Shown here piece after piece: positions 17,184-26,612 of a stretch of DNA of 37,024 nt; within the stretch, counting starts at the first letter, position 1; each line of letters starts with the position of its first letter. The notes beneath the pieces are model-generated. The model was not told where the DNA came from and did no database searches. It saw nothing but the letters and a program-made list of their open reading frames with translations. A program made the translations under genes and the position numbers. The stretch covers positions 1 to 37,024 of the forward strand of contig JAIEMI010000156.1 in the NCBI GenBank assembly GCA_019752235.1. The letters run 5' to 3'. The DNA is from Rhodospirillaceae bacterium (GTDB lineage: Bacteria > Pseudomonadota > Alphaproteobacteria > Rhodospirillales > Rhodospirillaceae).

Positions 17184-18896
17184 CTATTCGCGCGCCGCGA
17201 CGCTGGTCGCGGGCTGGGCGCTGGCTTCGGTTTTGGATTTGAGTTTGTCGTCAACAGGCTTATCGGCACTCGGCTTGGCGACACGGTAGAACTGATCGCT
17301 CAACGCGATATGGCGCATCAGGTCGGGCACACGGTATCCCTCGGCCGCGAAGGACTTCTGCAACTCCGCCACCATTTCCCGTTCGCTGCGTTCGACGGCA
17401 CGGCCGACGCCGTAGGAATACATGCGCGTGACCAGGCATGAGGGCGCGGCGGGATGGTTGCTCACCACGCGGCCCAGGTCGGCGGCGTCGGCGAACTTTT
17501 GACCGTCCAGCTCGCCGGTGGTGTCGATGGACGCGCCGTGTTCGGAGGTGCGGTAGCCGCCGCTGGAATCGAAGTGCTCCAGCGCCAGGCCGATGGGATC
17601 CATGATCTTGTGGCAACCGGCGCACATGGCTTCGGAGGCATGCGCCTTCAAACGCTCACGCGCGGTTTTGAATTTCGGGTTCTCGGCATCCTCAATCAGG
17701 GTGAAATCGACGTTGCCCGGCGGATCTGGAACTTTCTGGCACAGCAGCAATTCCCGCAGCGCCTTGCCGCGCAGCGTCGGCGAACTGCGGCCCGGGTGAG
17801 AGTGCAACGCCGTGAAGCTGATGTGGGCGAGAATACCGGTGCGCGGATCACCCTTGGGGAATTCAAAGGGCTGCCAGCCGCCGTCCGGATCCACCGGCAC
17901 GCTATAGATCGAGGCCAGCATCGGCGAAATAAAGGTCTTCGGGGTTGTGAACAAGGCGCGGTAGTCGGCGCGCTGCGTTACCAGATGATCGGCGATGGTG
18001 CGCAGTGTCTGTTCCTCGGCTTCGGCCGCGACCTTGAAATTGAACTTCGGGAAGATCACGACATCTTTGGCGAGGCCTTCGAATTTGTCGTAGCCCAGCA
18101 TGTCCGTGAAGTAGGCGCGCACGCCGCCCTCGAGACGCGGCGACGCCACCATGCGGTCCACTTGGCGCTGCAAGCCTTCGGGCTTATTAAGCTCACCCTT
18201 TTCGGCGGCAGCCAGCAGTTCCGGATCAGGCGCGGCATTCCACAGGAAGAAACTGAGGCGCGCCGCACGCGAATAAGAATCTAGGCGATAGGCGCCCTTA
18301 TTGGCGGGGTCAGCTTCAGCGAATTCCTGGCGGAACAGGAATTCCGGCGAGATCAGCATGGTCCACAGACTGGTGCCAAGGCCGGCGTAGAAATCCTTAT
18401 TGGTGGCGGCGGATTCGCCGGCAACGTCGATCTGGGCTTTCAACTCCTCGCGCGACAGCGGACGGCGGTAGAGCAGCTTGCCCACCTCACCTAGGAATTC
18501 CTTCGCGCAGGCGGCGTCGGCTTTCTTGGCGTCTTTCGGCGTGCAGGGGATTAACGCCGAACGCTGCGGTTCGGTGGTGACTTGCGCGGCGATAGACCGG
18601 GCCATTTTGTCGTATTCGCCCAGGCCGGTCGTGGTGACGGTGACCAGGCCGGAGCCCACCGCCAACAAACCATCCTTGCGCAGGCCCGGCTCAAAACGCC
18701 CGCCGATCTCGATGGTGGGGCCGAACACGTCGGCTATGATCTGGCGGTATTGCGTACCGTTGAGCCGCACCGCGACCGGTTCTCGCGTGGCGGGCGCCGG
18801 CGAGGAGGCTGCGTAATCCGCGGCGACAGCCGTGAGAGACACCGCGGCGACGCCAACAGCAAGAGCGGCCAGACGAAGGCCTGTACGTGTGATCAT
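17184..18896 (-). CDS. DUF1592/DUF1588/DUF1585-type secreted protein with CxxCH motif
   Basis: Trimmed to MITRTGLRLAALAVGVAAVSLTAVAA; RLSFFLWNAAPDPELLAAAEKGEL, HPGRSSPTLRGKALRELLLCQKVPDPPGNVDF, AMCAGCHKIMDPIGLALEHFDSSGGYR are hallmarks of this multidomain family. Confidence 0.88.
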   Translation of the reverse strand: MITRTGLRLAALAVGVAAVSLTAVAADYAASSPAPATREPVAVRLNGTQYRQIIADVFGPTIEIGGRFEPGLRKDGLLAVGSGLVTVTTTGLGEYDKMARSIAAQVTTEPQRSALIPCTPKDAKKADAACAKEFLGEVGKLLYRRPLSREELKAQIDVAGESAATNKDFYAGLGTSLWTMLISPEFLFRQEFAEADPANKGAYRLDSYSRAARLSFFLWNAAPDPELLAAAEKGELNKPEGLQRQVDRMVASPRLEGGVRAYFTDMLGYDKFEGLAKDVVIFPKFNFKVAAEAEEQTLRTIADHLVTQRADYRALFTTPKTFISPMLASIYSVPVDPDGGWQPFEFPKGDPRTGILAHISFTALHSHPGRSSPTLRGKALRELLLCQKVPDPPGNVDFTLIEDAENPKFKTARERLKAHASEAMCAGCHKIMDPIGLALEHFDSSGGYRTSEHGASIDTTGELDGQKFADAADLGRVVSNHPAAPSCLVTRMYSYGVGRAVERSEREMVAELQKSFAAEGYRVPDLMRHIALSDQFYRVAKPSADKPVDDKLKSKTEASAQPATSVAARE

Positions 18897-18907
18897 TACC
18901 AAATACT

Positions 18908-20035
18908 CTAGCGTGCTTGAGCTGAGGGCGTGGCTTGCACGCTCTGATTCTCGCCGACGGTGAAGGCCCGCACCGCTTCGATGTGCCACGTGGTGGAGAT
19001 GGCGCGGTTCTGGCCCGTGGCCGGATCGGGATCGGCATCGGCCAATTTCTTCAGCGCGTAGTAGACGCCCGGCGCATCGACCGAGGCGGCGTACTCCGCG
19101 ATGTGAGCAACGCGCGCGATGCCGTAATAAATCGTGTACCAGGGCTGATAGCCGCCGATGTAGCCCTCAAGCGAGCCGTCGGGCTTCACTTCCAGGCGCA
19201 TCTTGGCTTTGTCGAAGTCCATTTCGTGGATGATGTACTCATCAAACTTCATGGTGAACTTCGACGCTTCAGTGGTGATCATTCCTTCCTTCAGCTTGCC
19301 CTTGAATTCGTTGTGGGTGCGCGGATCAGGATCGAGGCGGTAGCTCATGTCGGGCTGTACATTGCCGCTGGCGGCGCGGGTAATGGGCTGCAGCGCGCGA
19401 TTAAAGTGCACAATCACCGGGCCGTCCTGCTGAAAACCGTTCTCGGCCGTGACCGTGACAATCCAGGCGTTCATGACGTTGCGCAGGACGTCCCAATGAA
19501 TCTCGGGCTGCGACGGATGTCCCGGCGGCGGGAGACCGCGGTAGGAACGGATACAACCCATGGCGCGGTAGAGTTGGTTATCGACGCCCTCCTCACCGGT
19601 GATGGGATCGACGAAATCGTTCTTATCCTTGCGGCCGTCGAGATTGAAGCCGAGGCCGTGTTTGCCCTTCACGGTTTTCAGCATCGGGTCCGGCGCGGTT
19701 TCGGGAAATTGGTAAACGTTGTCCTTACCGTTGCCGCGCGTCATGACCATCGGCACCCAGGGCTGCGTCAAACCGCCCTCGCCCGGGAAATCCTTTAAGG
19801 CTTCCTCGATTTTCTCTTTCGGGATGCCTATCCGCAGCAAATCACGGCGATAGAAATCGATCGCCGAGGGATTAAGGCCGTCGGGACATTCGGACTTCGC
19901 GCCCTCGCCCGCATAATAGTTGGCGTCGGTGAACCAATTGACGACGAAGCTGCGGCTTTCGGCGGCCTGCGCGGGATTAAATGCAAGCGCGGCAGATGCC
20001 AGCGCCATCACTGAAAGACACGATTTTACAGACAT
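18908..20035 (-). CDS. Conserved secreted protein of unknown function, first gene of the DUF1592/DUF1552 operon
   Basis: 375 aa with N-terminal signal sequence (MSVKSCLSVMALASAALAFNPAQAAES); 11 nt upstream of the DUF1592 start; no family recognised. Confidence 0.8.
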   Translation of the reverse strand: MSVKSCLSVMALASAALAFNPAQAAESRSFVVNWFTDANYYAGEGAKSECPDGLNPSAIDFYRRDLLRIGIPKEKIEEALKDFPGEGGLTQPWVPMVMTRGNGKDNVYQFPETAPDPMLKTVKGKHGLGFNLDGRKDKNDFVDPITGEEGVDNQLYRAMGCIRSYRGLPPPGHPSQPEIHWDVLRNVMNAWIVTVTAENGFQQDGPVIVHFNRALQPITRAASGNVQPDMSYRLDPDPRTHNEFKGKLKEGMITTEASKFTMKFDEYIIHEMDFDKAKMRLEVKPDGSLEGYIGGYQPWYTIYYGIARVAHIAEYAASVDAPGVYYALKKLADADPDPATGQNRAISTTWHIEAVRAFTVGENQSVQATPSAQAR

Positions 20036-20128
20036 TTGGCCCTCTCCAACCCAGAAGCGACAGCGCTTCGATCTCCACTAGACACAAGTCTACCTAGTTT
20101 TAAGCACACTGAAAAATAACAAAGGCCC

Positions 20129-20142
20129 TTTGTCCGGACAAA
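20129..20142. promoter_or_regulatory. Perfect 14-bp palindrome TTTGTCCGGACAAA in the divergent operon/TonB-receptor intergenic region
   Basis: Direct reading; followed at 20144-20159 by the inverted repeat CAAGTT-CACA-AACTTG. Confidence 0.5.
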
Positions 20143-20194
20143 TCAAGTTCACAAACTTGTTTTGTATATTCATATAGAAGAACAAGTTACAGAG

Positions 20195-20206
20195 CGGCGT
20201 ACGCCG
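20195..20206. promoter_or_regulatory. Perfect 12-bp palindrome CGGCGTACGCCG in the same intergenic region
   Basis: Direct reading. Confidence 0.4.
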
Positions 20207-20513
20207 ATTATGTAAGCTTTTGATGCAATTGGGTTGGCGTGTAACCGAGCGCTTGCAGGCGCCGTCAAACGCATCAGAGGAGATCGCACTGTTACATTAT
20301 CGGACCGGACGAAAGTCTCTCTTTGGAGAGGACGGCGCGACCTAACAGCTGTTCGAATCACGTATCCCGGCCCTCAACCCCTTACGCAAGTTTGACAGAC
20401 GCGCGAATGTGTAACAGCATATGCGTCATTAGGGGCGTCCATAATTACGTTTGTATTGGTTCGGGAGTTCAACGCGCCGCCATCGCGACGAGTTAGGCCT
20501 TGGGAGGGGTCAC

Positions 20514-22973
20514 ATGAAATCGCAGTTCAATTACATGTTGTTATGCAGCACGGTGCTCGCCGCCGTGTGTTTGAATCAGTCGCCGGCATCGGCACAACAG
20601 CAAGCTGCCGCGCCAGTGATGGCGGCTCAGGACAGCATCCCCGACATCGTCGTGACGGCGAGCCGCCGCGAAGAACTTAATCAAAACGTACCCATCTCGA
20701 TCACGGCGTTCTCCAGCGAACGCATGCGGCAGCTGAACATCACCAAGCCGCAGGATCTGCAAGCCACCGTTCCGTCACTGGTGGTCGGCTCGAACGGTCA
20801 GGGAACGCGCGATTCGCAAACATTCACGCTGCGCGGCCAAGGCGCCACGTTCCAAGCCTCGCCCGGCGTCGTCGTCTACATGAACGAAGTGCCGCTGCCT
20901 GCTCCGATCTCGCTCAGCCAGCAAGGTTCAGCCGGCAACTACCTCGACCTGGAAAATCTACAAGTGCTGGCCGGTCCGCAAGGCACGCTGTTTGGCCGCA
21001 ACACCACCGGCGGCGCGATCCTGCTGGTGCCGCGCAAACCGACCGATAAACTTGAAGGGTCAGTGAGCGCCAAGTTCGGCAACTACGACACCACCGAATT
21101 CGAAGGCGTCCTCAACGTCCCGGTCATCGCGGATAAGCTGCTCGTGCGCGCCGTGGGCGGTTACACCGACCGCGACGGCTATACCCGCGATATAACCTTC
21201 AAGAAAAAGCTCGACGACACGCACTGGTACTCAGGCCGCCTGGGCATCACCTTCACACCGACCGACAACTTCGAAAACTACACGATGGGCTATGGCACCC
21301 ATCAGTCGAATAACGGCACGGGCCTGATCCACAAAGGCTTCAACATTCCCGGTCTGCAAGGCGTCGGCTTCTGCGTCGATCCGCCGCTAACGCCGCCCGG
21401 ACCATCGTTCATCGCCGTGTCTTGCGATGTTTACCGTAACCAGACCACACAGGCCAACAACCTGGGACCGCGCGCCACCGCGCCCAGCGTCGATCAAGGC
21501 CAGCGCACGGAAACGTGGGGCGTATCCAACACGTCGCGCTTTCAAATTAACGAAGACCTCGCGATCCGCAACATCTTCAGCTATCAGCGGTTCAAGAGCT
21601 TCTACTACTACGACGGCGACGGCGCACCCGCGCAGCAATATGACTCTTCGCTGCGCATCAACCCGCTGCCGCGCGATCACCTGACTACCATCACCGAGGA
21701 ACTGCAGGCCCAAGGCACGGCGCTGGACAAGAGGCTGACCTATACCGTCGGCGGCTTTTTCTACGACCAGAAGCCGGCGGGCCCGTCGGGCGCCTCGTCT
21801 TTCATCTATTGCCCGGCGGCGTTCACAAACTTCTGCGGCGCCAACCAGCTCCGTAGCGACGTGCGCAACGAATCTAAAGCAATCTATGTTCAGGCCAGTC
21901 TCGACATCGGCGGCTACATTTCTTCGCTCGAAGGTCTGAAGCTGACCGGCGGCTATCGCCACACCTGGGATACGATCACAGGCAGCGCGTCGTTGTGGGC
22001 GCCGTCCACCACGACACCGGGAGCCTCGGTCTGCTCGCACGACAGCTCCGTCGTCACGGGAGATCCGGTGGCCGGCTGCCGCTTTGGGGCCACACTGAAG
22101 AGCGACGCACCCAACTGGACCGTGGGCCTGGACTACAAAGTCCGTGAAGACCTGCTGCTGTTCGGCAAAGTTGCCAAGGGTTACAAGTCCGGCGGCTTCA
22201 ACGCCTATGCGGTGTTCCCGACGACCCGTACCTTCACGCCCGAATATGTGACCTCGTATGAAGGCGGCTTCAAGTCCGACATCAAATTGGGCAACATCCC
22301 GACGCGCTTGAACGGCACGTTCTACTACCTCAACTACACGAACATCCAGAAGGCCACCGGCGACTTCAACCCGGCGACCCTGTCCAGCGGCGCCCGCATC
22401 AACCCGGCGTCGGCGCACATCTACGGCATCGAACTGGACGGCACCATCCGCCCCTTCGAATGGCTGGAACTGGGCGCTTCGTTCAGCCATACGGACTTCA
22501 AGTACACACGGTACAACATCGTCTCGAACGGAATCCTGCCGGATTGCACCGGCGCAGTTCCCACCGCGGGCACAAATTCCAACCTGCGCTGTCTGAAGGG
22601 GCAGTATGTCTCGCCCTACATCTACAGCCTGCGCGGCACGGTCACCCTGCCGGTACCGGAAGAGTACGGCGAGATGTCGGTGTTCCTGAATTATGCACAT
22701 AACGCCGCCCAGAATACCGAGGCGCTGATTTTGCCGGCTTTCCAGCCCGGCGCGGTTCTGGAGCCCTTCGGCACCCTCAACGGCTCCCTGGACTGGAACA
22801 ATGTCTACCAGACGGGCATTGATATCGGCCTGTATGCGACAAACATCACCAACAAACTGTACCGCATCAGCAATACGGACGTCTTCCAGATCGGATCTCT
22901 GCTGTCATGGGCGACAATCTACGGCGAACCCCGCATGTTCGGCGCGCGGGTGCGTTATCACTTCGGCGGCTAA
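20514..22973 (+). CDS. TonB-dependent outer membrane receptor
   Basis: Trimmed to MKSQFNYMLLCSTVLAAVCLNQSPASAQQQ; TonB-box-like PDIVVTASRREE, plug LQVLAGPQGTLFGRNTTGGAILLVPRKP, C-terminal GARVRYHFGG. Confidence 0.95.
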   Translation: MKSQFNYMLLCSTVLAAVCLNQSPASAQQQAAAPVMAAQDSIPDIVVTASRREELNQNVPISITAFSSERMRQLNITKPQDLQATVPSLVVGSNGQGTRDSQTFTLRGQGATFQASPGVVVYMNEVPLPAPISLSQQGSAGNYLDLENLQVLAGPQGTLFGRNTTGGAILLVPRKPTDKLEGSVSAKFGNYDTTEFEGVLNVPVIADKLLVRAVGGYTDRDGYTRDITFKKKLDDTHWYSGRLGITFTPTDNFENYTMGYGTHQSNNGTGLIHKGFNIPGLQGVGFCVDPPLTPPGPSFIAVSCDVYRNQTTQANNLGPRATAPSVDQGQRTETWGVSNTSRFQINEDLAIRNIFSYQRFKSFYYYDGDGAPAQQYDSSLRINPLPRDHLTTITEELQAQGTALDKRLTYTVGGFFYDQKPAGPSGASSFIYCPAAFTNFCGANQLRSDVRNESKAIYVQASLDIGGYISSLEGLKLTGGYRHTWDTITGSASLWAPSTTTPGASVCSHDSSVVTGDPVAGCRFGATLKSDAPNWTVGLDYKVREDLLLFGKVAKGYKSGGFNAYAVFPTTRTFTPEYVTSYEGGFKSDIKLGNIPTRLNGTFYYLNYTNIQKATGDFNPATLSSGARINPASAHIYGIELDGTIRPFEWLELGASFSHTDFKYTRYNIVSNGILPDCTGAVPTAGTNSNLRCLKGQYVSPYIYSLRGTVTLPVPEEYGEMSVFLNYAHNAAQNTEALILPAFQPGAVLEPFGTLNGSLDWNNVYQTGIDIGLYATNITNKLYRISNTDVFQIGSLLSWATIYGEPRMFGARVRYHFGG

Positions 22974-22999
22974 ACCCGACCGAAGAAACTTAGCCTAGG

Positions 23000-23033
23000 C
23001 CCCCGCCGGGAAACCGGCGGGGGTTTTTCTTTT
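23000..23033 (+). terminator. Rho-independent terminator of the TonB receptor gene (CCCCCGCCGG-GAAA-CCGGCGGGGG-TTTTTCTTTT)
   Basis: 10-bp GC stem with GAAA tetraloop and T-rich tail; overlaps the maf stop codon on the opposite strand. Confidence 0.93.
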
Positions 23034-23613
23034 AGAGCTTGGCGGCATGTGCCTGCGCGGCCAGCAGCAGTTTACGCGCGGTGTGGATGCAGAGGCCCAC
23101 AATGTTCGGATAAGAGCCGTTAATAGTGCTGACGTAGGCGCCCGCTCCGCCCTGAATGGCGTAGCCGCCGGCTTTGCTTTTCCAGTCGCCTGAAGCGACG
23201 TAGGCTTTCATGTCCTCATCCGTCAGGCGGGCAAACTTCACCACAGTCATGACCGTGCGCGCCCAAATCTTGCCATCCGGCGCACGCACGGCAATACCGC
23301 CATAGACACGGTGGCGCTTGCCCGAGAGCAGCTTGAGGCAGACCCAGGCGTCCTTCTCGGTTTCAGCCTTGGGCAGAATGCGCCGCCCGCAGGCCACCAC
23401 CGTATCGGCGGCCAGAATGACGGCATTGGGATGGATGACCGCAGCCGCCGACGCCTTTTCCACCGCGAGCCGCAAAGCCAGTGCGCCGGGCGCTTCGTCC
23501 TTATGCGGGGTCTCATCAATGTCGGTAGGCGCGACGACATCAGGTACGTAGCCGATCTGCTGCAAAAGCTGCAGCCGCCGCGGCGACGCCGAGGCCAGGA
23601 CAAATGACGCCAT
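23032..23613 (-). CDS. maf: Maf-family nucleoside triphosphate pyrophosphatase
   Basis: Trimmed to MASFVLASASPRRLQLLQQIG; ILAADTVV, SGKRHRVYGGIAV, YAIQGGAGAYVSTINGSYPNIVGL. Confidence 0.93.
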   Translation of the reverse strand: MASFVLASASPRRLQLLQQIGYVPDVVAPTDIDETPHKDEAPGALALRLAVEKASAAAVIHPNAVILAADTVVACGRRILPKAETEKDAWVCLKLLSGKRHRVYGGIAVRAPDGKIWARTVMTVVKFARLTDEDMKAYVASGDWKSKAGGYAIQGGAGAYVSTINGSYPNIVGLCIHTARKLLLAAQAHAAKL

Positions 23614-24047
23614 CAGAAGTGCTCGCCGCGCGGGAACAGATCGAGGATCTTTTGCTGCAGCTGGTCGCGCGTCGCGCGGTAGGCCGCCAGACGTGCGTCG
23701 CGGCTGCCTTCGGTCAATGACGGGTCGACAATGTTCCACAGCCGCACATCGCACGACATATAACGTGTCATCTCGTCAGCGGCGGCCTTGGCTTCGGGCG
23801 ACATCGCGATGGCCATATCAAAAGAGTCGTCTGTGAGGTTATCGAAGATTTTGGGTTTGTGACGCGCCATGTCGACGCCGATCTCATTCATCACTTCGAC
23901 CATGAGCGGGTCGAGGCCACCCTGGCGCACACCCGCCGAATCCACAAATACCTGCGTGCCGTGAAAGCGTTTCATGATGCCTTCCGCCATAGGCGAACGG
24001 ATTTCGTTCATGGTGCAGCAGAACAAAACGGATGATGGAAGAATCAT
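23613..24047 (-). CDS. Low molecular weight protein tyrosine phosphatase / arsenate reductase-like protein
   Basis: 144 aa; CX5R loop CTMNEIRSPMAEGIMK; stop and start shared with maf. Confidence 0.83.
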   Translation of the reverse strand: MILPSSVLFCCTMNEIRSPMAEGIMKRFHGTQVFVDSAGVRQGGLDPLMVEVMNEIGVDMARHKPKIFDNLTDDSFDMAIAMSPEAKAAADEMTRYMSCDVRLWNIVDPSLTEGSRDARLAAYRATRDQLQQKILDLFPRGEHF

Positions 24048-24062
24048 ATGCCCCCGCGCCCC

Positions 24063-24605
24063 CTACCCGCGCATATGCAGCACGCAGAGTAGCGTGAAAA
24101 AACGCCGCGAGGTGCCTTGGTCAAGTTCAACGTGTTCGGCCAACCGCTCGCGCAGCATCTGCGCGCCCTCGTTATGCAGGCCGCGCCGTCCCATATCGAT
24201 GGCTTCGATCTGCGATGGTGACGAGGTTTTGATGGCGTCAAAATAACTTTCGCAGACCAGGAAGTAGTCTTTGATCACCATGCGGAACGGCTTCACCGCC
24301 ATGACAATCTCACGGCACGGCGCATCGCTGGTATCGCGCACGTCAAAAATCAGGCGATCTTCGGACAGTGCGAGGCGTAGGTGGAACGGCCCAGGCGCCG
24401 CGCCTTCGCCTTTCAGGATGAATGTGTTTTCTTCCAGCAGGTCGAACAGCGCGACTTCGCGCTCGTGTTCCACTTCCGGGCGGCGGCGCAGAAAAGATTT
24501 TTCGTCGAGTTGGACTTTAACAATGGAACGGCGGCGCTCGGCGTCGCCGCCGAAGCTACCGTCATCGGCCCCGCCGGGCCCGTCATTGCCCGGGTCCATC
24601 GTCAT
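24063..24605 (-). CDS. UPF0262 family protein
   Basis: Sequence pattern ALFDLLEENTFILKGEGAAPGPFHLRLALSEDRLIFDVRD and KDYFLVCESYFDAIKTSSPSQIEAIDMGRRGLHNEGA matches UPF0262; 1-nt overlap (TGATG) with hisD. Confidence 0.88.
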   Translation of the reverse strand: MTMDPGNDGPGGADDGSFGGDAERRRSIVKVQLDEKSFLRRRPEVEHEREVALFDLLEENTFILKGEGAAPGPFHLRLALSEDRLIFDVRDTSDAPCREIVMAVKPFRMVIKDYFLVCESYFDAIKTSSPSQIEAIDMGRRGLHNEGAQMLRERLAEHVELDQGTSRRFFTLLCVLHMRG

Positions 24606-25906
24606 CAGGCGCCCCGGTTGTTGAGGCGGATCGCCACGGACAAAGCGTGGGCATCAAGCACTTCCGCCTCGGCCATGGCGAGCGCGCCGGGTCCAATCGC
24701 GGCCAGACCCGCAACGCCGCAGTCGATCAGCGAGGTACGCTTCATGAAGTCCAGGACGCCAAGGCCCGACGAGAACCGCGCCGCGCCCGACGTGGGCAGC
24801 ACGTGGCTGGGACCGGCGCTGTAATCGCCGACAGCTTCGGGCGTGTGCCGGCCCAGGAAAATCGCGCCGGCGTGACGGATACTCTTGGCCAGCGCCTTAG
24901 GGTCGGCGACCGCGAGTTCCAGATGCTCAGGCGCGATGCGGTTCACCAGCGCCGCGGCATCTGCAATATTTTTGACGACTATCACCGCGCCATTATCGTT
25001 CCAGCTCTTAGCCGCCGTCTCGCGGCGCGGCAGGGTTCTGAGATGACCTTCGATCGCCTGAATGACGCGCGCGGCAAAAGCCGCGTCATCGGTGATGAGA
25101 ATGGACTGCGATGAGGCGTCGTGTTCGGCCTGCGCCAACAAATCGGCGGCCACCCAGGCAGGATCGGTTTGCGCATCCGACACCACCGTCACTTCCGAGG
25201 GGCCCGCGATCATGTCGATACCCACTGTGCCGAAGACTTGCTTCTTGGCGGATGTGACGTAGGCATTGCCGGGACCGACGATCTTATCCACGGCACGTAC
25301 GGTTTTGGTGCCATAGGCCAGCATGGCGACGGCCTGCGCGCCGCCGACGCGATAGACTTCATCGACGCCGGCAATCGCGCACGCCGCCAGCGTTAGCGGA
25401 TTGGTTTTACCCTCGGGTGTCGGCATGGTGACGACGAGACGATCCACGCCCGCAACCTTTGCGGGGATAGCATTCATCAACACCGACGAGAACAACGCCG
25501 CAGTACCGCCAGGTACATAAAGTCCTGCCGAAGATACCGCGGTCCAACGCCAGCCGAGACCGATGCCCGATTTGTCCGTGAAGAAATCGTCGGTGGGTAA
25601 TTGACGCGCGTGATAAGCGCGTATGCGCTCAGCAGCCTCATTGAGCGCGGCCATCGTCTTGGCATCGCACTTGGCCGCAGCGCCTTGGATATCGTCGGTT
25701 GAGAAGGCGAGCGTCGCCGGCGTCAGGCTGAGGCGGTCGAACTTCAGCGAATAATCGATGACGGCTTGGTCCCCGCGCGCCTTCACATCCGCCAGCACGG
25801 CGGCGACGACATCATCGACATTGCTTTTGGCCTCACGGCTTTTGGCGATGAGAGCGGCAAAAGCGTCGGCGAAGCCAGGATCCTCGGCCGAGAGCTTCAA
25901 CGCCAT
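24605..25906 (-). CDS. hisD: Histidinol dehydrogenase
   Basis: Trimmed to MALKLSAEDPGFADAF; GLYVPGGTAALFSSVLMNAIPAKVAGV, VDKIVGPGNAYVTSAKKQVFG, IDMIAGPSEVTVV, NRIAPEHLEL. Confidence 0.96.
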   Translation of the reverse strand: MALKLSAEDPGFADAFAALIAKSREAKSNVDDVVAAVLADVKARGDQAVIDYSLKFDRLSLTPATLAFSTDDIQGAAAKCDAKTMAALNEAAERIRAYHARQLPTDDFFTDKSGIGLGWRWTAVSSAGLYVPGGTAALFSSVLMNAIPAKVAGVDRLVVTMPTPEGKTNPLTLAACAIAGVDEVYRVGGAQAVAMLAYGTKTVRAVDKIVGPGNAYVTSAKKQVFGTVGIDMIAGPSEVTVVSDAQTDPAWVAADLLAQAEHDASSQSILITDDAAFAARVIQAIEGHLRTLPRRETAAKSWNDNGAVIVVKNIADAAALVNRIAPEHLELAVADPKALAKSIRHAGAIFLGRHTPEAVGDYSAGPSHVLPTSGAARFSSGLGVLDFMKRTSLIDCGVAGLAAIGPGALAMAEAEVLDAHALSVAIRLNNRGA

Positions 25907-25910
25907 GATG

Positions 25911-26612
25911 TCACCCGGCTTTGCGCTGCGGCGCGCCGTCAACCACCGCGCGGAATTTCTCGATCCAGCCGGTCACTTCCTGCGGGCGGACCTTCAGCGC
26001 CGTGCGATTAACGATGAGGCGTGACGTCACATGGGCCAGGACGTCAACTTCCACAAGGCCATTGGCCTTAAGCGTGTGGCCGGTCGAGACCAGGTCGACG
26101 ATGCGGGGACACAAACCCAGCACCGGCGCCAACTCCATGGCGCCGTTCAGCTTCACGCATTCCGCCTGAATGCCGCGGTCGGCGAACCATTTGCTGGTGA
26201 TGTGCGGATACTTGGTGGCGATACGCACGTGGCTGAGGCGGTCCAAGGCCAGACTCTCGTCGAGATCCCTTGGCTGTGCGATGGACAGGCGGCAGGTTCC
26301 GATACCGAGATCGAGCGGCGCGTAAATCTCCGAATAGTCGAATTCCATCAACACGTCGTTGCCGGCAATGCCGAGTTGTGCCGCGCCGAAGGCCACAAAC
26401 GTCGCCACGTCGAAGGACCGCACGCGGATCAGTTTGATGTTCGCCTGATTGGTATCGAACATCAGCTTACGCGAGCTTTCGTCGCCGAAGGCCGCCTCGG
26501 GTTCGATGCCGGCCGCACGGATAATCGGCAAGGCTTCGCCGAGAATGCGGCCCTTGGGTACGGCAATGACGAGGGGTTCTTTGCGGTCGGCGCTCATAAC
26601 GGTTGTGCTCAT
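25911..26612 (-). CDS. hisG: ATP phosphoribosyltransferase catalytic subunit (short-form HisG)
   Basis: 233 aa; [72 protein letters not shown]. Confidence 0.94.
   Translation of the reverse strand: MSTTVMSADRKEPLVIAVPKGRILGEALPIIRAAGIEPEAAFGDESSRKLMFDTNQANIKLIRVRSFDVATFVAFGAAQLGIAGNDVLMEFDYSEIYAPLDLGIGTCRLSIAQPRDLDESLALDRLSHVRIATKYPHITSKWFADRGIQAECVKLNGAMELAPVLGLCPRIVDLVSTGHTLKANGLVEVDVLAHVTSRLIVNRTALKVRPQEVTGWIEKFRAVVDGAPQRKAG

Noticed and set aside
17454-18284. 276-aa plus-strand ORF opposite DUF1592 (also similar ORFs at 15003..16040, 18935..19798, 34164..35045)
   Set aside because: All lie antisense to recognised genes and show GC-driven composition without domain signatures.
21387-22700. 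437-aa minus-strand ORF opposite the TonB receptor
   Set aside because: Antisense to a confidently identified TonB receptor; low-complexity Arg/Ala/Val composition typical of shadow ORFs in GC-rich DNA; no recognisable domain.
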